Positions 5,083 through 13,762 of a DNA stretch of 17,235 bases are shown one piece after another; within the stretch, counting starts at the first letter, position 1, and each line of letters opens with the position of its first letter. Both the position numbers and the translations under genes were made by a program. The stretch is from the NCBI GenBank assembly GCA_016278435.1, contig JADQBU010000025.1, positions 1-17,235 on the forward strand. Direction: 5' to 3'. Source of the stretch: Halanaerobiales bacterium (GTDB lineage Bacteria; Bacillota; Halanaerobiia; Halanaerobiales; JADQBU01). The notes under the pieces are model-generated. The model was given only the letters and a program-made list of their open reading frames with translations, had not been told where the DNA came from and did no database searches.

Positions 5083-6870
5083 GTGGAAAGCAAAATGATA
5101 AGGAACTTCTGTATTATAGCCCATATAGATCATGGTAAATCAACTCTGGCTGACCGTATTTTGGAATATACAGGTACTGTAAGTGGACGGGATATGAAAA
5201 ATCAGGTCCTGGATAAGATGGATCTGGAGCGTGAACGGGGTATTACCATTAAAGCCCAGGCCGTCCGTTTATATTATAAGGACTATGAATTAAATCTGAT
5301 AGATACTCCGGGCCATGTTGATTTTTCCTATGAAGTATCACGGAGTCTGGCCGCCTGTGAAGGAGCCCTGCTGGTAATTGATGCCGCCCAGGGTGTTGAA
5401 GCCCAGACTATGGCCAATATTTATCTGGCTCTGGAAAATGATCTGGAAATTATTCCGGTAATAAATAAGATTGACCTGGGCAGTGCTGATCCCGACCGGG
5501 TCAAAGAACAGTTATTAGAAATCGGTATTGATCCGGCAGAAGCAATTCTGGCCAGTGCCAAAGAAGGTACAGGGATAGAGGATGTTCTCGACGCTGTTAT
5601 TGAACGGATACCAGCCCCGGCCTATACACCGGACAAACCCCTGCGAGCCCTGGTTTTTGATTCCTTTTATGATTCGTATCAGGGGGTAATTGCCTATGTC
5701 AGAATAACTGATGGTATTATGGAAGAAGGTCAGAAGATTAAATTGATGTCCAATAATAAGACCTATGAGATCGATGAGGTCGGAATCTTTAATCCAGATA
5801 TGTACCAGATAGGTAAGCTGGAACCGGGAGAGGTAGGCTATGTGATTGCCGGTATCAAGGATGTAAGAAATTGCCGGGTGGGTGATACCATTACCAATGC
5901 TGCCCGGCCTGCTGAAAAACCACTACCCGGTTATAAAAAGGTTAAACCGATGGTTTACAGTGGCCTGTATCCCAGTGATAATGCTGATTATGAGTTGCTC
6001 AAGGAGGCTCTGGAGAAACTGCAGTTAAACGATGCTTCTTTTACCTTTGAGCCGGAAACATCTGAGGCACTCGGTTTTGGTTTCAGGTGTGGTTTTCTGG
6101 GACTGCTGCATATGGAGATTATTCAGGAACGCCTGGAGAGAGAATATGATCTGGATCTGGTGGTTACTGCCCCCAGTGTTGTCTACCGGGTAATTAAAGA
6201 TGACGGCCAGGAACTTGAGATTGAAAATCCGGCATTATTTCCTGAACAGCAAGAAATTAAGGAGATTCAGGAACCATATGTGAAAGCAACACTCCAACTG
6301 CCCGAGGATTATATAGGTCAGGTAATGGAGCTCTGTGAAAACCACCGGGGAGAATTTAAGGATATGCAGTATATAGACCAGAACCGGGTTAGTATCATTT
6401 ATAAGATGCCCCTGGGAGAGATTATTACTGATTTCTTTAACCAGTTAAAATCACGGAGCCGCGGTTATGCAACTCTGGATTATGAATTTTTAGGTTATCA
6501 GGCATCTGATCTGGTCAAACTGGATATTCTGGTTAATAAAGATCCTGTTGATGCTCTATCAACTATAGTTTACACGGAAGATGCAGAAAAGAATGGTCTG
6601 AATCTGGTCCGCAAACTGAAGGAAATTATTCCGAAACAGATGTTCAAGGTCCCTGTTCAGGCAGCTATCGGTAATAAAGTGATTGCCCGGGTCAATATTC
6701 AGGCCAAAAAGAAGGATGTCCTACAAAAATGTTACGGAGGAGATATTACCCGCAAGAGAAAACTTCTGGAAAAACAGAAAGAAGGTAAAAAACGCATGAA
6801 ACAGGTAGGTAGTGTTAATATTCCTCAGGAAGCATTTATGGCTGTTCTGATGCGTGGTAATGATGAATAA
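5083..6870 (+). CDS. lepA: Elongation factor 4 (back-translocating GTPase)
   Basis: LepA/EF-4 is a ribosome-dependent translational GTPase linked to back-translocation and to small-subunit assembly. The G domain shows AHIDHGKST (P-loop), RERGITIKAQ (switch I), DTPGHVDFSYEV (switch II) and NKIDL (G4). EF-G-like domains follow, and the C-terminal domain unique to LepA ends in QKCYGGDITRKRKLLEKQ and RMKQVGSVNIPQEAF. The GTG at 5083 (595 residues) is preferred because GAGGTG lies at 5071-5076 with good spacing. The TTG at 5050 would give 606 residues but has no ribosome binding site and sits at or before the predicted transcription start. A GTG at 5074 is a third option. The 3' end overlaps hemW by about 10 bp, which suggests translational coupling. 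Confidence 0.95.
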   Translation: MESKMIRNFCIIAHIDHGKSTLADRILEYTGTVSGRDMKNQVLDKMDLERERGITIKAQAVRLYYKDYELNLIDTPGHVDFSYEVSRSLAACEGALLVIDAAQGVEAQTMANIYLALENDLEIIPVINKIDLGSADPDRVKEQLLEIGIDPAEAILASAKEGTGIEDVLDAVIERIPAPAYTPDKPLRALVFDSFYDSYQGVIAYVRITDGIMEEGQKIKLMSNNKTYEIDEVGIFNPDMYQIGKLEPGEVGYVIAGIKDVRNCRVGDTITNAARPAEKPLPGYKKVKPMVYSGLYPSDNADYELLKEALEKLQLNDASFTFEPETSEALGFGFRCGFLGLLHMEIIQERLEREYDLDLVVTAPSVVYRVIKDDGQELEIENPALFPEQQEIKEIQEPYVKATLQLPEDYIGQVMELCENHRGEFKDMQYIDQNRVSIIYKMPLGEIITDFFNQLKSRSRGYATLDYEFLGYQASDLVKLDILVNKDPVDALSTIVYTEDAEKNGLNLVRKLKEIIPKQMFKVPVQAAIGNKVIARVNIQAKKKDVLQKCYGGDITRKRKLLEKQKEGKKRMKQVGSVNIPQEAFMAVLMRGNDE

Positions 6871-8017
6871 TCTCAAATTTTCCGGACCCTTTGGTCTCTA
6901 TATTCATGTTCCTTTCTGTGCAGCAAAATGCAATTATTGTGATTTTTATTCTCTGGTATATGACAGGAAGTGTACTGAGACCTATCTGGAATCTTTAATG
7001 AAAGAGATAAAACTATATGAAAAAAATATAGAAGAAAAAGAAGTAAGAACTATTTATATAGGTGGAGGAACACCCAGCCTTTTAACCCCGGATCAGATTG
7101 GAACTATACTTGCCGGGGTTGATTCTTTTTTTTCACTGAATTCAGACTGCGAAATTACAATGGAGGCCAATCCCTCTTCCCTTACTCCCGGTAAAATTAA
7201 GGGTTACAACGGGCAGGGGATTAACCGGCTGAGCCTGGGAATCCAGTCTCTGAATGATAGTGAACTGGCTCTGCTGGGAAGACTTCATGACAGAGAAAGG
7301 GCGGTTTCAGTTATTGAAGCTGTAGCCAGAACATTTACCAATTTTAATCTTGACCTGATCTTTGCTCTTCCCGGTCAGAGGATGGCTGACTGGCTGGAAA
7401 CTCTTGCCGGGGTTTTAACCTTTGAACCCCCACATTTATCGCTTTACAATCTTGAAATTGAACCAGAGACACCTCTGGGAAAGAGGTTACAGGCTGGAGA
7501 TATAACAGAGATAGATGAGGAACTGGATGCCGCTATGTATCTAAAAGCAATTAAGTTACTGGACGATGCAGGGTATAGACACTATGAAATTTCAAATTTT
7601 GCTTTACCCGGCCGGGAGTCATTACATAATATTATTTACTGGAAGTATCAACCCTATCTGGGACTGGGACCGGCTGCCCACAGTTTTACCGGCTCTACCC
7701 GTTTTTATAATATATCCAGCAATAGTGAGTACTTTTCGAAACTGGAACAGAACAGGTTACCTGTAGCTGAGCAGATAGATTTAACTGCTGCTGAACAGAT
7801 GGCAGAAATGATCTTTATGGGTTTAAGGCTTCTTTCAGGAGTTAAAAAGCAGGAATTCTACCGGCGATTTGGTGTTGGGATTGATGAAATATATTCAAAT
7901 CAAATAGAGGATTTATGCTGCCAGGGATTACTGATCGATAAAGATGATAGAATCAGGTTTAGTAAAAGGGGTTTGTTGCTGGGGAACAGGGTATTTATGG
8001 CCTTTTTGCCGGATTGA
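6860..8017 (+). CDS. hemW: Heme chaperone HemW (radical SAM, HemN-like)
   Basis: This 385-residue protein is a radical SAM member related to coproporphyrinogen dehydrogenase HemN. The cluster motif reads CAAKCNYCDF (residues 20-29). HemN proper has a fourth Cys where Phe stands here; this, with the lack of a HemN-type long N-terminus, marks HemW, which binds heme and is thought to deliver it to membrane proteins. IYIGGGTPSLL, LSLGIQSLND and YEISNFALPG are further family blocks, and the HemN C-terminal domain follows. ATG 6860 or 6863 could be the start (a GTG at 6854 is also in frame); each overlaps the lepA stop. It is often mis-annotated as oxygen-independent coproporphyrinogen III oxidase. 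The lepA-hemW-hrcA order is conserved in Firmicutes. Confidence 0.93.
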   Translation: MMNNLKFSGPFGLYIHVPFCAAKCNYCDFYSLVYDRKCTETYLESLMKEIKLYEKNIEEKEVRTIYIGGGTPSLLTPDQIGTILAGVDSFFSLNSDCEITMEANPSSLTPGKIKGYNGQGINRLSLGIQSLNDSELALLGRLHDRERAVSVIEAVARTFTNFNLDLIFALPGQRMADWLETLAGVLTFEPPHLSLYNLEIEPETPLGKRLQAGDITEIDEELDAAMYLKAIKLLDDAGYRHYEISNFALPGRESLHNIIYWKYQPYLGLGPAAHSFTGSTRFYNISSNSEYFSKLEQNRLPVAEQIDLTAAEQMAEMIFMGLRLLSGVKKQEFYRRFGVGIDEIYSNQIEDLCCQGLLIDKDDRIRFSKRGLLLGNRVFMAFLPD

Positions 8018-8047
8018 TTTTTACTGGATTTTTACTTCATAAATTAT

Positions 8048-8076
8048 TTGACAAAGAATAATATATGTGTTATTTT
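8048..8076 (+). promoter_or_regulatory. Promoter of the hrcA-dnaK operon
   Basis: A consensus -35 TTGACA (8048-8053) is followed after 17 bp by TATTTT (8071-8076). The start point would be about 8083, just before the CIRCE element, so HrcA bound there would block initiation or early elongation. Confidence 0.8.
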
Positions 8077-8087
8077 AATATTAGCCA

Positions 8088-8114
8088 TTAGCACTCTTTC
8101 CGTTAGAGTGCTAA
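8088..8114 (+). promoter_or_regulatory. CIRCE operator (HrcA binding site)
   Basis: TTAGCACTC (8088-8096), a 9-bp spacer, and GAGTGCTAA (8106-8114) form the full CIRCE consensus without a mismatch. It lies between the promoter and the hrcA start. HrcA, folded with the help of GroEL, represses the operon here; heat or misfolded protein titrates that help away. I found no second CIRCE in the window. Confidence 0.98.
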
Positions 8115-8131
8115 CACAAGGGGTGAAAATG

Positions 8132-9178
8132 ATGGTTAAAGAAGTTGATGAGAGAAAACAGAAGATTTTACGAGCCATCATTCAGGAACATATCTTCAGG
8201 GCAGAACCGATTGGCTCACGAACTCTGTCCAAGAATTATGACCTTGGTGTAAGTTCAGCGACTATCAGAAATGAGATGTCAGATCTGGAAGAACTGGGCT
8301 ATCTGGAACAACCACATACTTCTGCCGGACGTATACCCTCAGATAAGGGCTACCGCTATTATGTAGATGTTCTGATGGAGCAGCATAACGATGTTCCTCC
8401 GGAACTGGAAAGAGCACTTGAGAGCTTTTATAAAGAGAGGCAGGGTGTACAGGAGATTATGTCTGGTATGGTCAAGATGCTTTCCCGGATGACCAGATAC
8501 GCTGTCCTGATCAGTGAGCCCAGACTACAGAAGAGTAAAATCAAGAAGGTAGAACTGGTTAATCTGGCCCGCCACAGTTTACTGATTGTACTTATAACTG
8601 ATACAGGAATTGTAAATAATAAAGTCATTAAATTAAATAAAGAATTAACCCCGAGGGAATTAAGATATATTAACAGATTTTTAGTTAGCAAATTAAGGGA
8701 TAAGGAGCTTGCAGTATTAAATGCCGATTATCTTAAATCTGTTGAAAAGGAGCTAGTTAAGAAGATTAATCTCTCGCAGGAATTATTCAATTTAATTAAT
8801 GATGAACTTGAACATATTATAGATCCAGGTGATATAGAGATTTATCTTGGCGGTACTTCTTATATACTGGAACAGCCGGAGTTTACTGATCTGGCAACAC
8901 TGAAAAAAGTATTAAATATTCTTGACCAGAAAGAAATTCTGCGCAAATTGATTGCTACTTCCTCTAAAGAAGGTCTTGAAGTCAAGATTGGTCAGGAAAA
9001 TAAACTGGCTGAAATGGAAAACTGTAGTGTCGTTTTTTCAACATATTCCCTGAAGGGGAGTGCTTCTGGTAAGATAGGAGTTATTGGGCCTACCCGGATG
9101 GAATATACACGGGTCATTACAACTGTTGATTTTGTTTCACAGGTGCTGGGTAAAATAATTTCAGAAGTAAGTGGGTGA
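8132..9178 (+). CDS. hrcA: Heat-inducible transcription repressor HrcA
   Basis: This repressor of about 348 residues binds CIRCE and controls the dnaK operon and usually groESL. The N-terminal winged helix has VKEVDERKQKILRAII, SSATIRNEMSDLEELGYL and SAGRIPSDKGYRYYVD; the GAF-like and inserted dimerisation regions follow, and the C-terminal part has the family SLKGSASGKIGVIGPTRMEY. The start is ATG 8132 or 8129, served by AAGGGGTG at 8118-8125. The open frame extends back to a TTG at 8048, but that TTG is the -35 box and the frame crosses CIRCE, so the longer form is an artefact. It autoregulates through the operator directly upstream. Its TGA lies 5 bp before grpE. Confidence 0.96.
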   Translation: MVKEVDERKQKILRAIIQEHIFRAEPIGSRTLSKNYDLGVSSATIRNEMSDLEELGYLEQPHTSAGRIPSDKGYRYYVDVLMEQHNDVPPELERALESFYKERQGVQEIMSGMVKMLSRMTRYAVLISEPRLQKSKIKKVELVNLARHSLLIVLITDTGIVNNKVIKLNKELTPRELRYINRFLVSKLRDKELAVLNADYLKSVEKELVKKINLSQELFNLINDELEHIIDPGDIEIYLGGTSYILEQPEFTDLATLKKVLNILDQKEILRKLIATSSKEGLEVKIGQENKLAEMENCSVVFSTYSLKGSASGKIGVIGPTRMEYTRVITTVDFVSQVLGKIISEVSG

Positions 9179-9183
9179 TATAA

Positions 9184-9792
9184 TTGGTAGAGAATAATCA
9201 AGAAGAAGAATATAAGTCGAGAAAAGAGGATCATCAGGATGATAATATTGATACTTTTGAGAACATAGAAGAAGATATTTCAGAGAAGCAGGAAGAAAAT
9301 GAAATACCAGAGGTAGTGATAGAGACACTGGAGGAAAGAATCCAGCAACTTGAGGATGAAATTAAAAAGTCAGAAGAGGAAAAGGATAGTATCTACAGGA
9401 GGGCACAGAGGCTAAAGACTGATTTTAATAATTTCCGGAACCGCACCCGGCAGGAGAAAGAAAAATTGAACCGGGAAGTAAAAGCCGAGTTAATTAAAGA
9501 GATCTTACCTGTTATTGATAATTTTGAGCGGGCCCTGACAGCCCATGAAAATCAAAGTGAATTCAGAACAGGTGTTGAGATGATCTATAAGCAGTTAAAA
9601 ACAGTTCTGGAACAGGAAGGTTTGAAAGTTATAAATGCTGAAGGTGAAAGTTTTGACCATGAGTATCATGAGGCTGTTTTGCAGGAAGAAGATTCCGGGG
9701 TTGAACCCGGGACTGTGATAGAGGTTTTAGAAAAGGGTTATATCCTGGATGACAGGGTAATCAGACCTGCCAGGGTCAAAGTTGCACAATAA
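9184..9792 (+). CDS. grpE: Nucleotide exchange factor GrpE
   Basis: This 202-residue protein releases ADP from DnaK and acts as a thermosensor. The first 60 residues are highly acidic and low in complexity. A long coiled coil (about 45-105) follows, with the family block RLKTDFNNFRNRTRQEKEK. The C-terminal beta domain ends with GYILDDRVIRPARVKV, the GrpE signature. The start is TTG at 9184, five bases after hrcA; the ribosome binding site GGGTGA (9173-9178) overlaps the hrcA stop, so translation of the two is likely coupled. The length is normal for Firmicutes. Confidence 0.96.
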   Translation: MVENNQEEEYKSRKEDHQDDNIDTFENIEEDISEKQEENEIPEVVIETLEERIQQLEDEIKKSEEEKDSIYRRAQRLKTDFNNFRNRTRQEKEKLNREVKAELIKEILPVIDNFERALTAHENQSEFRTGVEMIYKQLKTVLEQEGLKVINAEGESFDHEYHEAVLQEEDSGVEPGTVIEVLEKGYILDDRVIRPARVKVAQ

Positions 9793-9819
9793 ATAAAGTT
9801 TAATAAGGAGGAATTCAGA

Positions 9820-11673
9820 ATGGCAAAGATACTTGGTATTGATCTGGGAACAACCAATTCATGTATGGCAGTTATGGAAGGTGGAGAACCTACCGTAATT
9901 CCAAATAAAGAAGGGAACCGAACTACTCCTTCCATAGTTGCATATTCTAAAAAGGGAGAAAGAATTGTTGGAGAACACGCTAAAAGACAGGCAATAACTA
10001 ATCCTGATAATACTGTTGCTTCTATAAAGAGACATATGGGTGAGAAAAACTTCAAGGAAACAATGAATAATAATGAATATACTCCTCAGGAAATTTCTGC
10101 AATGATTTTACAGAAGTTAAAAAGTGATGCTGAAGATTATCTGGGGGAAGATGTTAAAGAAGCAGTAATAACAGTACCTGCTTACTTTACTGATAGCCAG
10201 AGACAGGCAACCAAGGATGCAGGGAAGATTGCAGGTCTTGAGGTTAAAAGAATTATAAATGAGCCGACCGCGGCCTCCCTGGCCTATGGACTCGATGATG
10301 AAAAGGAACAGACCATCCTCGTATTTGACCTGGGTGGAGGTACTTTTGATGTCTCTATTCTGGATCTGGGCGATGGAGTATTCGAGGTTATTGCTACCAG
10401 TGGGAATAACCGCCTCGGTGGTGATGATTTTGATCAGAAGTTGATTGATTATCTGGCAGAAGAATTTAAAAAGGAAAACGGAATTGATCTACGGGATGAC
10501 CGGATGGCCTTACAGCGGCTTAAAGATGCAGCTGAAAAAGCCAAAATGGAACTCTCCAGTGTAAAACAGACCAATGTCAACCTGCCCTTTATTACTCAGA
10601 CTGAATCGGGTCCCAGACACCTGGATGTTGATATTACCAGGGCCAAATTTGAAGAATTGACAGAGGACCTTGTAGAAAAAACTATGGGACCAACCAGGAG
10701 AGCTCTTGATGATGCTGGTTTAAAACCCTCTGAGATTGATGAAGTAATTCTGGTAGGAGGTTCTACCAGGACTCCTGCTGTGCAGGAGGCAGTTAAAAAG
10801 TTAATCGGTAAAGATGCCCATAAAGGGATTAATCCCGATGAAGTTGTAGCTATCGGAGCTGCTATTCAGGCCGGTGTACTATCCGGTGAAGTTGATGATA
10901 TTGTACTGCTGGATGTCACACCTCTTTCCCTGGGAATTGAAACCCTGGGTGGGGTATTTACCAAATTGATCGACCGCAATACTACTATACCGACTTCACA
11001 GAGTAAAGTATTCTCTACTGCAGCTGATAACCAGACCAGTGTAGATATTCATGTCCTGCAGGGAGAAAGGAAACTGGCTAAAGGCAATAAAACACTGGGA
11101 CGTTTCCAGTTGACCGATATACCGCCTGCACCGCGCGGAGTTCCGCAGATTGAAGTTACCTTTGACATAGATGAAAATGGTATAGTCCATGTTTCAGCTA
11201 AAGATAAGGGTACCGGTAATGAGCAGAATATTACCATTAAGTCTTCCAGTGGACTATCTGATGATGAAATTGAAGATATGGTAAAAGAGGCAGAAGAACA
11301 TGCCGAAGAAGACAAGAAACGGGTAGAACGGGTTGAAACGATGAATGAAGCCGATGCCCTGGTCCATCAGACGGAAAAAACCCTGGAAAAAGCCGGAGAT
11401 AAAGTGAGTCAGGATGTAAAAGATAAGGTAGAAAAGGCCAAAGATGAACTTAAGGAAACAATAGCTGAAGATGATGTTGACATTGATACCGTAACAGAGA
11501 AGGTAGATAAGCTGAGGGAAGAATTAACCGAACTCAGTTCACAGCTGTATTCTCAGGCTCAGCAGGAGGCCCAGCAGGAAGCAGGGGCTGGTGCAGGCCA
11601 GGAACAGGATAATAACATGGATGATGATACAGTTGATGTAGATTATGAAGAAGTAGATGAGGATGATAAATAA
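9820..11673 (+). CDS. dnaK: Chaperone DnaK (Hsp70)
   Basis: This 617-residue ATP-dependent chaperone binds exposed hydrophobic peptides with DnaJ and GrpE. The ATPase domain shows GIDLGTTNSCMAVMEGG (6-22), VFDLGGGTFDVSILDLG (168-184) and LVGGSTRTPAVQEAV (311-325). The linker DIVLLDVTPLSLG (360-372) leads to the substrate domain and a helical lid. The tail is rich in Gln, Gly and Ala, then acidic, and ends DYEEVDEDDK. Between residues about 73 and 100 the segment present in proteobacterial DnaK is absent, as in other Gram-positive-type Hsp70s. The AAGGAGGAA ribosome binding site (9805-9813) is the strongest in the operon, in line with the high need for DnaK. A hairpin follows at 11689-11707. 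Confidence 0.98.
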   Translation: MAKILGIDLGTTNSCMAVMEGGEPTVIPNKEGNRTTPSIVAYSKKGERIVGEHAKRQAITNPDNTVASIKRHMGEKNFKETMNNNEYTPQEISAMILQKLKSDAEDYLGEDVKEAVITVPAYFTDSQRQATKDAGKIAGLEVKRIINEPTAASLAYGLDDEKEQTILVFDLGGGTFDVSILDLGDGVFEVIATSGNNRLGGDDFDQKLIDYLAEEFKKENGIDLRDDRMALQRLKDAAEKAKMELSSVKQTNVNLPFITQTESGPRHLDVDITRAKFEELTEDLVEKTMGPTRRALDDAGLKPSEIDEVILVGGSTRTPAVQEAVKKLIGKDAHKGINPDEVVAIGAAIQAGVLSGEVDDIVLLDVTPLSLGIETLGGVFTKLIDRNTTIPTSQSKVFSTAADNQTSVDIHVLQGERKLAKGNKTLGRFQLTDIPPAPRGVPQIEVTFDIDENGIVHVSAKDKGTGNEQNITIKSSSGLSDDEIEDMVKEAEEHAEEDKKRVERVETMNEADALVHQTEKTLEKAGDKVSQDVKDKVEKAKDELKETIAEDDVDIDTVTEKVDKLREELTELSSQLYSQAQQEAQQEAGAGAGQEQDNNMDDDTVDVDYEEVDEDDK

Positions 11674-11688
11674 TAACAGATAAAAAAT

Positions 11689-11713
11689 GGAGGGGAATAT
11701 CCCCTTCTTTTCC
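11689..11713 (+). terminator. Hairpin between dnaK and dnaJ (partial terminator)
   Basis: AGGGGA (11691-11696) and TCCCCT (11700-11705) pair around a 3-nt loop; one G-U and one G-C pair extend it to 8 bp. CTTTTCC follows, a poor T run. It may reduce readthrough to dnaJ or protect the dnaK 3' end rather than stop transcription fully. dnaJ has no clear promoter of its own in the gap. Confidence 0.55.
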
Positions 11714-11754
11714 TTGATTGATCAGTATGTTTAGCAGAAAAAGGTGGTGATTTA

Positions 11755-12888
11755 GTGGCAGAGAAGAAGGATTATTATGAAGTACTGGGTGTTAGCCGTG
11801 ATGCAGACCAGAAAGAGATCAAGAAAGCATACAGGCAGCTGGCTAAAAAATATCACCCTGATATGAATAAGGATGATCCCAAAGCCTCAGATAAATTTAA
11901 AGAAGTATCTGAAGCCTACAATGTTCTCAGCGATCCCGACAAAAGGGCCCGGTATGATCAGTACGGACATTCTGGTCTGGGAGACCAGGATTTCAACTTT
12001 GACGACTTTGCCCGTGGTGGTTTCGGCGGCCTTGATGATATATTTGACATGTTTTTCGGTGGTGGTATGGGAGGTATGGGCAGACAGCAGGGACCCCGGC
12101 GGGGTTCAGACCTGCAGTACCGTCTGGAAATAAGTTTTAAAGAAGCAGCCGAAGGTACAAAGAAAGAGATTACCATACCGCGGACCGAAGCCTGTGAAAG
12201 ATGTGATGGTTCGGGAGCAGAACCTGGCTCCAGTGTCAAGACCTGTCCCAAATGTAACGGCAGTGGCCGGGTCAGGGTAACCCAGCGGACTCCCTTTGGA
12301 CAGTTTACCCAGACCAGTACCTGTGATAGATGTAGTGGCAGGGGTGAAATTGTTACAGACCCCTGTACTGAGTGTAATGGTACCGGCAGGGTAAGGAGGC
12401 ACCGTAATCTTACAGTCAATATTCCGGCCGGTGTCGATAATGGCACCAAGTTAAGAATGGCCAATGAAGGTGGTGCCGGTGAACAGGGCGCAGCCAGTGG
12501 TGACCTCTATATTATAATCAAAGTTAAACCCCATAAAATATTTAAACGTAAAGGGGATGACATTTACTGTGAAGTCCCTATCAGTGTAGTTCAGGCAACA
12601 CTTGGAGATGAAATTGAAGTACCGACTCTGGATGGCAAGGTTAAATTTGACATCCCGTCTGGAACCCAGCCTGGGACTTCCTTCCGTCTGAAAAATAAGG
12701 GTATTACTCATCTCAATGGTTATGGACGTGGAGATGAATATATCAAGACCAAGGTTGTTATCCCCAGAAAACTTTCAAAAGAGCAGAAAAAGAAGATGCT
12801 CGAATTTGCCGAAGCAGGTGGGGAAGAGATCAATCCAGAAGAAAAAAGTTTTTTACGCAAGGTTAGAGATGCCTTTGGTGTTGGCTAA
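11755..12888 (+). CDS. dnaJ: Chaperone DnaJ (Hsp40, type I)
   Basis: This 377-residue co-chaperone delivers clients to DnaK and stimulates its ATPase. The J domain (1-70) has the HPD triad at 34-36. A Gly/Phe-rich region (about 76-112) follows. The zinc region has four CxxCxGxG repeats: CERCDGSG (147), CPKCNGSG (164), CDRCSGRG (190) and CTECNGTG (204). The C-terminal peptide-binding domains complete a full type I DnaJ. The start is GTG at 11755, set by AAGGTGGTGA at 11741-11750. The stop lies one base before the prmA ATG, so prmA is probably cotranscribed with the heat-shock genes. Confidence 0.97.
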   Translation: MAEKKDYYEVLGVSRDADQKEIKKAYRQLAKKYHPDMNKDDPKASDKFKEVSEAYNVLSDPDKRARYDQYGHSGLGDQDFNFDDFARGGFGGLDDIFDMFFGGGMGGMGRQQGPRRGSDLQYRLEISFKEAAEGTKKEITIPRTEACERCDGSGAEPGSSVKTCPKCNGSGRVRVTQRTPFGQFTQTSTCDRCSGRGEIVTDPCTECNGTGRVRRHRNLTVNIPAGVDNGTKLRMANEGGAGEQGAASGDLYIIIKVKPHKIFKRKGDDIYCEVPISVVQATLGDEIEVPTLDGKVKFDIPSGTQPGTSFRLKNKGITHLNGYGRGDEYIKTKVVIPRKLSKEQKKKMLEFAEAGGEEINPEEKSFLRKVRDAFGVG

Positions 12889-12889
12889 T

Positions 12890-13756
12890 ATGAAGTGGCA
12901 GGAAGTTAAAGTAGAAGTTAATACAGCAGCTGGAGAGGCAGTTAGTAATATTCTGCAGGAACTGGGAGCAGATGGTGTAATTATCGATGAGAAGGGTCAG
13001 AGAATTGAAATTACAGCTTACTATCCTGCTGCTGAGACTTTTATTTTACTATATGAAGATTTACAGCAGGAGATTAACCGGATTAATAGTTTTGACCCTT
13101 TTACAGGGAGCGTGAAAATCAATCTGACCCTGAGAAAAGATGAAGACTGGAAGAATTCCTGGCATAAGTTTTTTAAACCACTTCAGGTGGGAGAAAGGTT
13201 TTTAATCTGCCCTGAGTGGGAGGACTGTTCAGAGAGTGATAGAATAATAATCAGTATTAATCCCGGCACTGCCTTTGGAATCGGTGGTCATATTACTACC
13301 CAGATGGCCATCAGATTTCTGGAACGGTATATTAACCCTGAGATGGAGAATATGCTGGACATAGGGGTGGGAACCGGGATTTTATCTATTTGTTCAGCAA
13401 AAATGGGATTAAAAGAGATACTGTCCATCGACATTGACCGGTCAGCCCTGGATGCTGCCCGCAGAAATATTCTGATTAATGGGGTACAGGATAGTATTAT
13501 ATTGAGTGAAAGCAATCTATTTTCAGAGGTCGCCGGGTGTTTTTCCTTAATAACAGCCAATATGTTACCCCAGATATTAACAAAACTATTTCCCGAAATT
13601 TCAGCATATATTAGGGATGGTGGCATTTTAATCCTGGCGGGAATTACTGATCGATTTTATGGAGAGATAGTATCGAGCCTTGAGGAAAATAATTTTCAAA
13701 TTCTTGAACATAAAAGTGATGGAGAGTGGACAGGCCTGGCGGCCAGGAAAGGATGA
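12890..13756 (+). CDS. prmA: Ribosomal protein L11 methyltransferase
   Basis: This 288-residue enzyme uses S-adenosylmethionine to trimethylate L11. The N-terminal substrate domain is joined by a linker with DWKNSWHKFFKPLQVGERF (86-104) to a Rossmann-like domain. The glycine-rich SAM motif is LDIGVGTGILSI (156-167). The loop INPGTAFGIGGHITT (123-137) corresponds to the usual DPGxAFGTGxHxTT, with Asn for Asp and changed flanking positions. ANML (223-226) stands where PrmA has its NxL-type motif. The start at 12890 gives MKWQEVKVEV, the normal PrmA beginning. The frame is open back to 12716 inside dnaJ and an ATG at 12869 has AAGGTTAGAG before it, so a 7-residue longer form is possible. It sits in the conserved dnaJ-prmA-rsmE-mtaB cluster. 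Confidence 0.93.
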   Translation: MKWQEVKVEVNTAAGEAVSNILQELGADGVIIDEKGQRIEITAYYPAAETFILLYEDLQQEINRINSFDPFTGSVKINLTLRKDEDWKNSWHKFFKPLQVGERFLICPEWEDCSESDRIIISINPGTAFGIGGHITTQMAIRFLERYINPEMENMLDIGVGTGILSICSAKMGLKEILSIDIDRSALDAARRNILINGVQDSIILSESNLFSEVAGCFSLITANMLPQILTKLFPEISAYIRDGGILILAGITDRFYGEIVSSLEENNFQILEHKSDGEWTGLAARKG

Positions 13757-13762
13757 AGATAG

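Noticed and set aside
11958..12464. Minus-strand 168-codon ORF opposite dnaJ
   Set aside because: The repetitive Leu/Pro-rich content mirrors the Cys/Gly zinc repeats of dnaJ; it has no independent support.
12716..12889. Long 5' extension of prmA inside dnaJ
   Set aside because: Its codons overlap dnaJ in another frame and its sequence has no PrmA similarity; PrmA begins at MKWQ.
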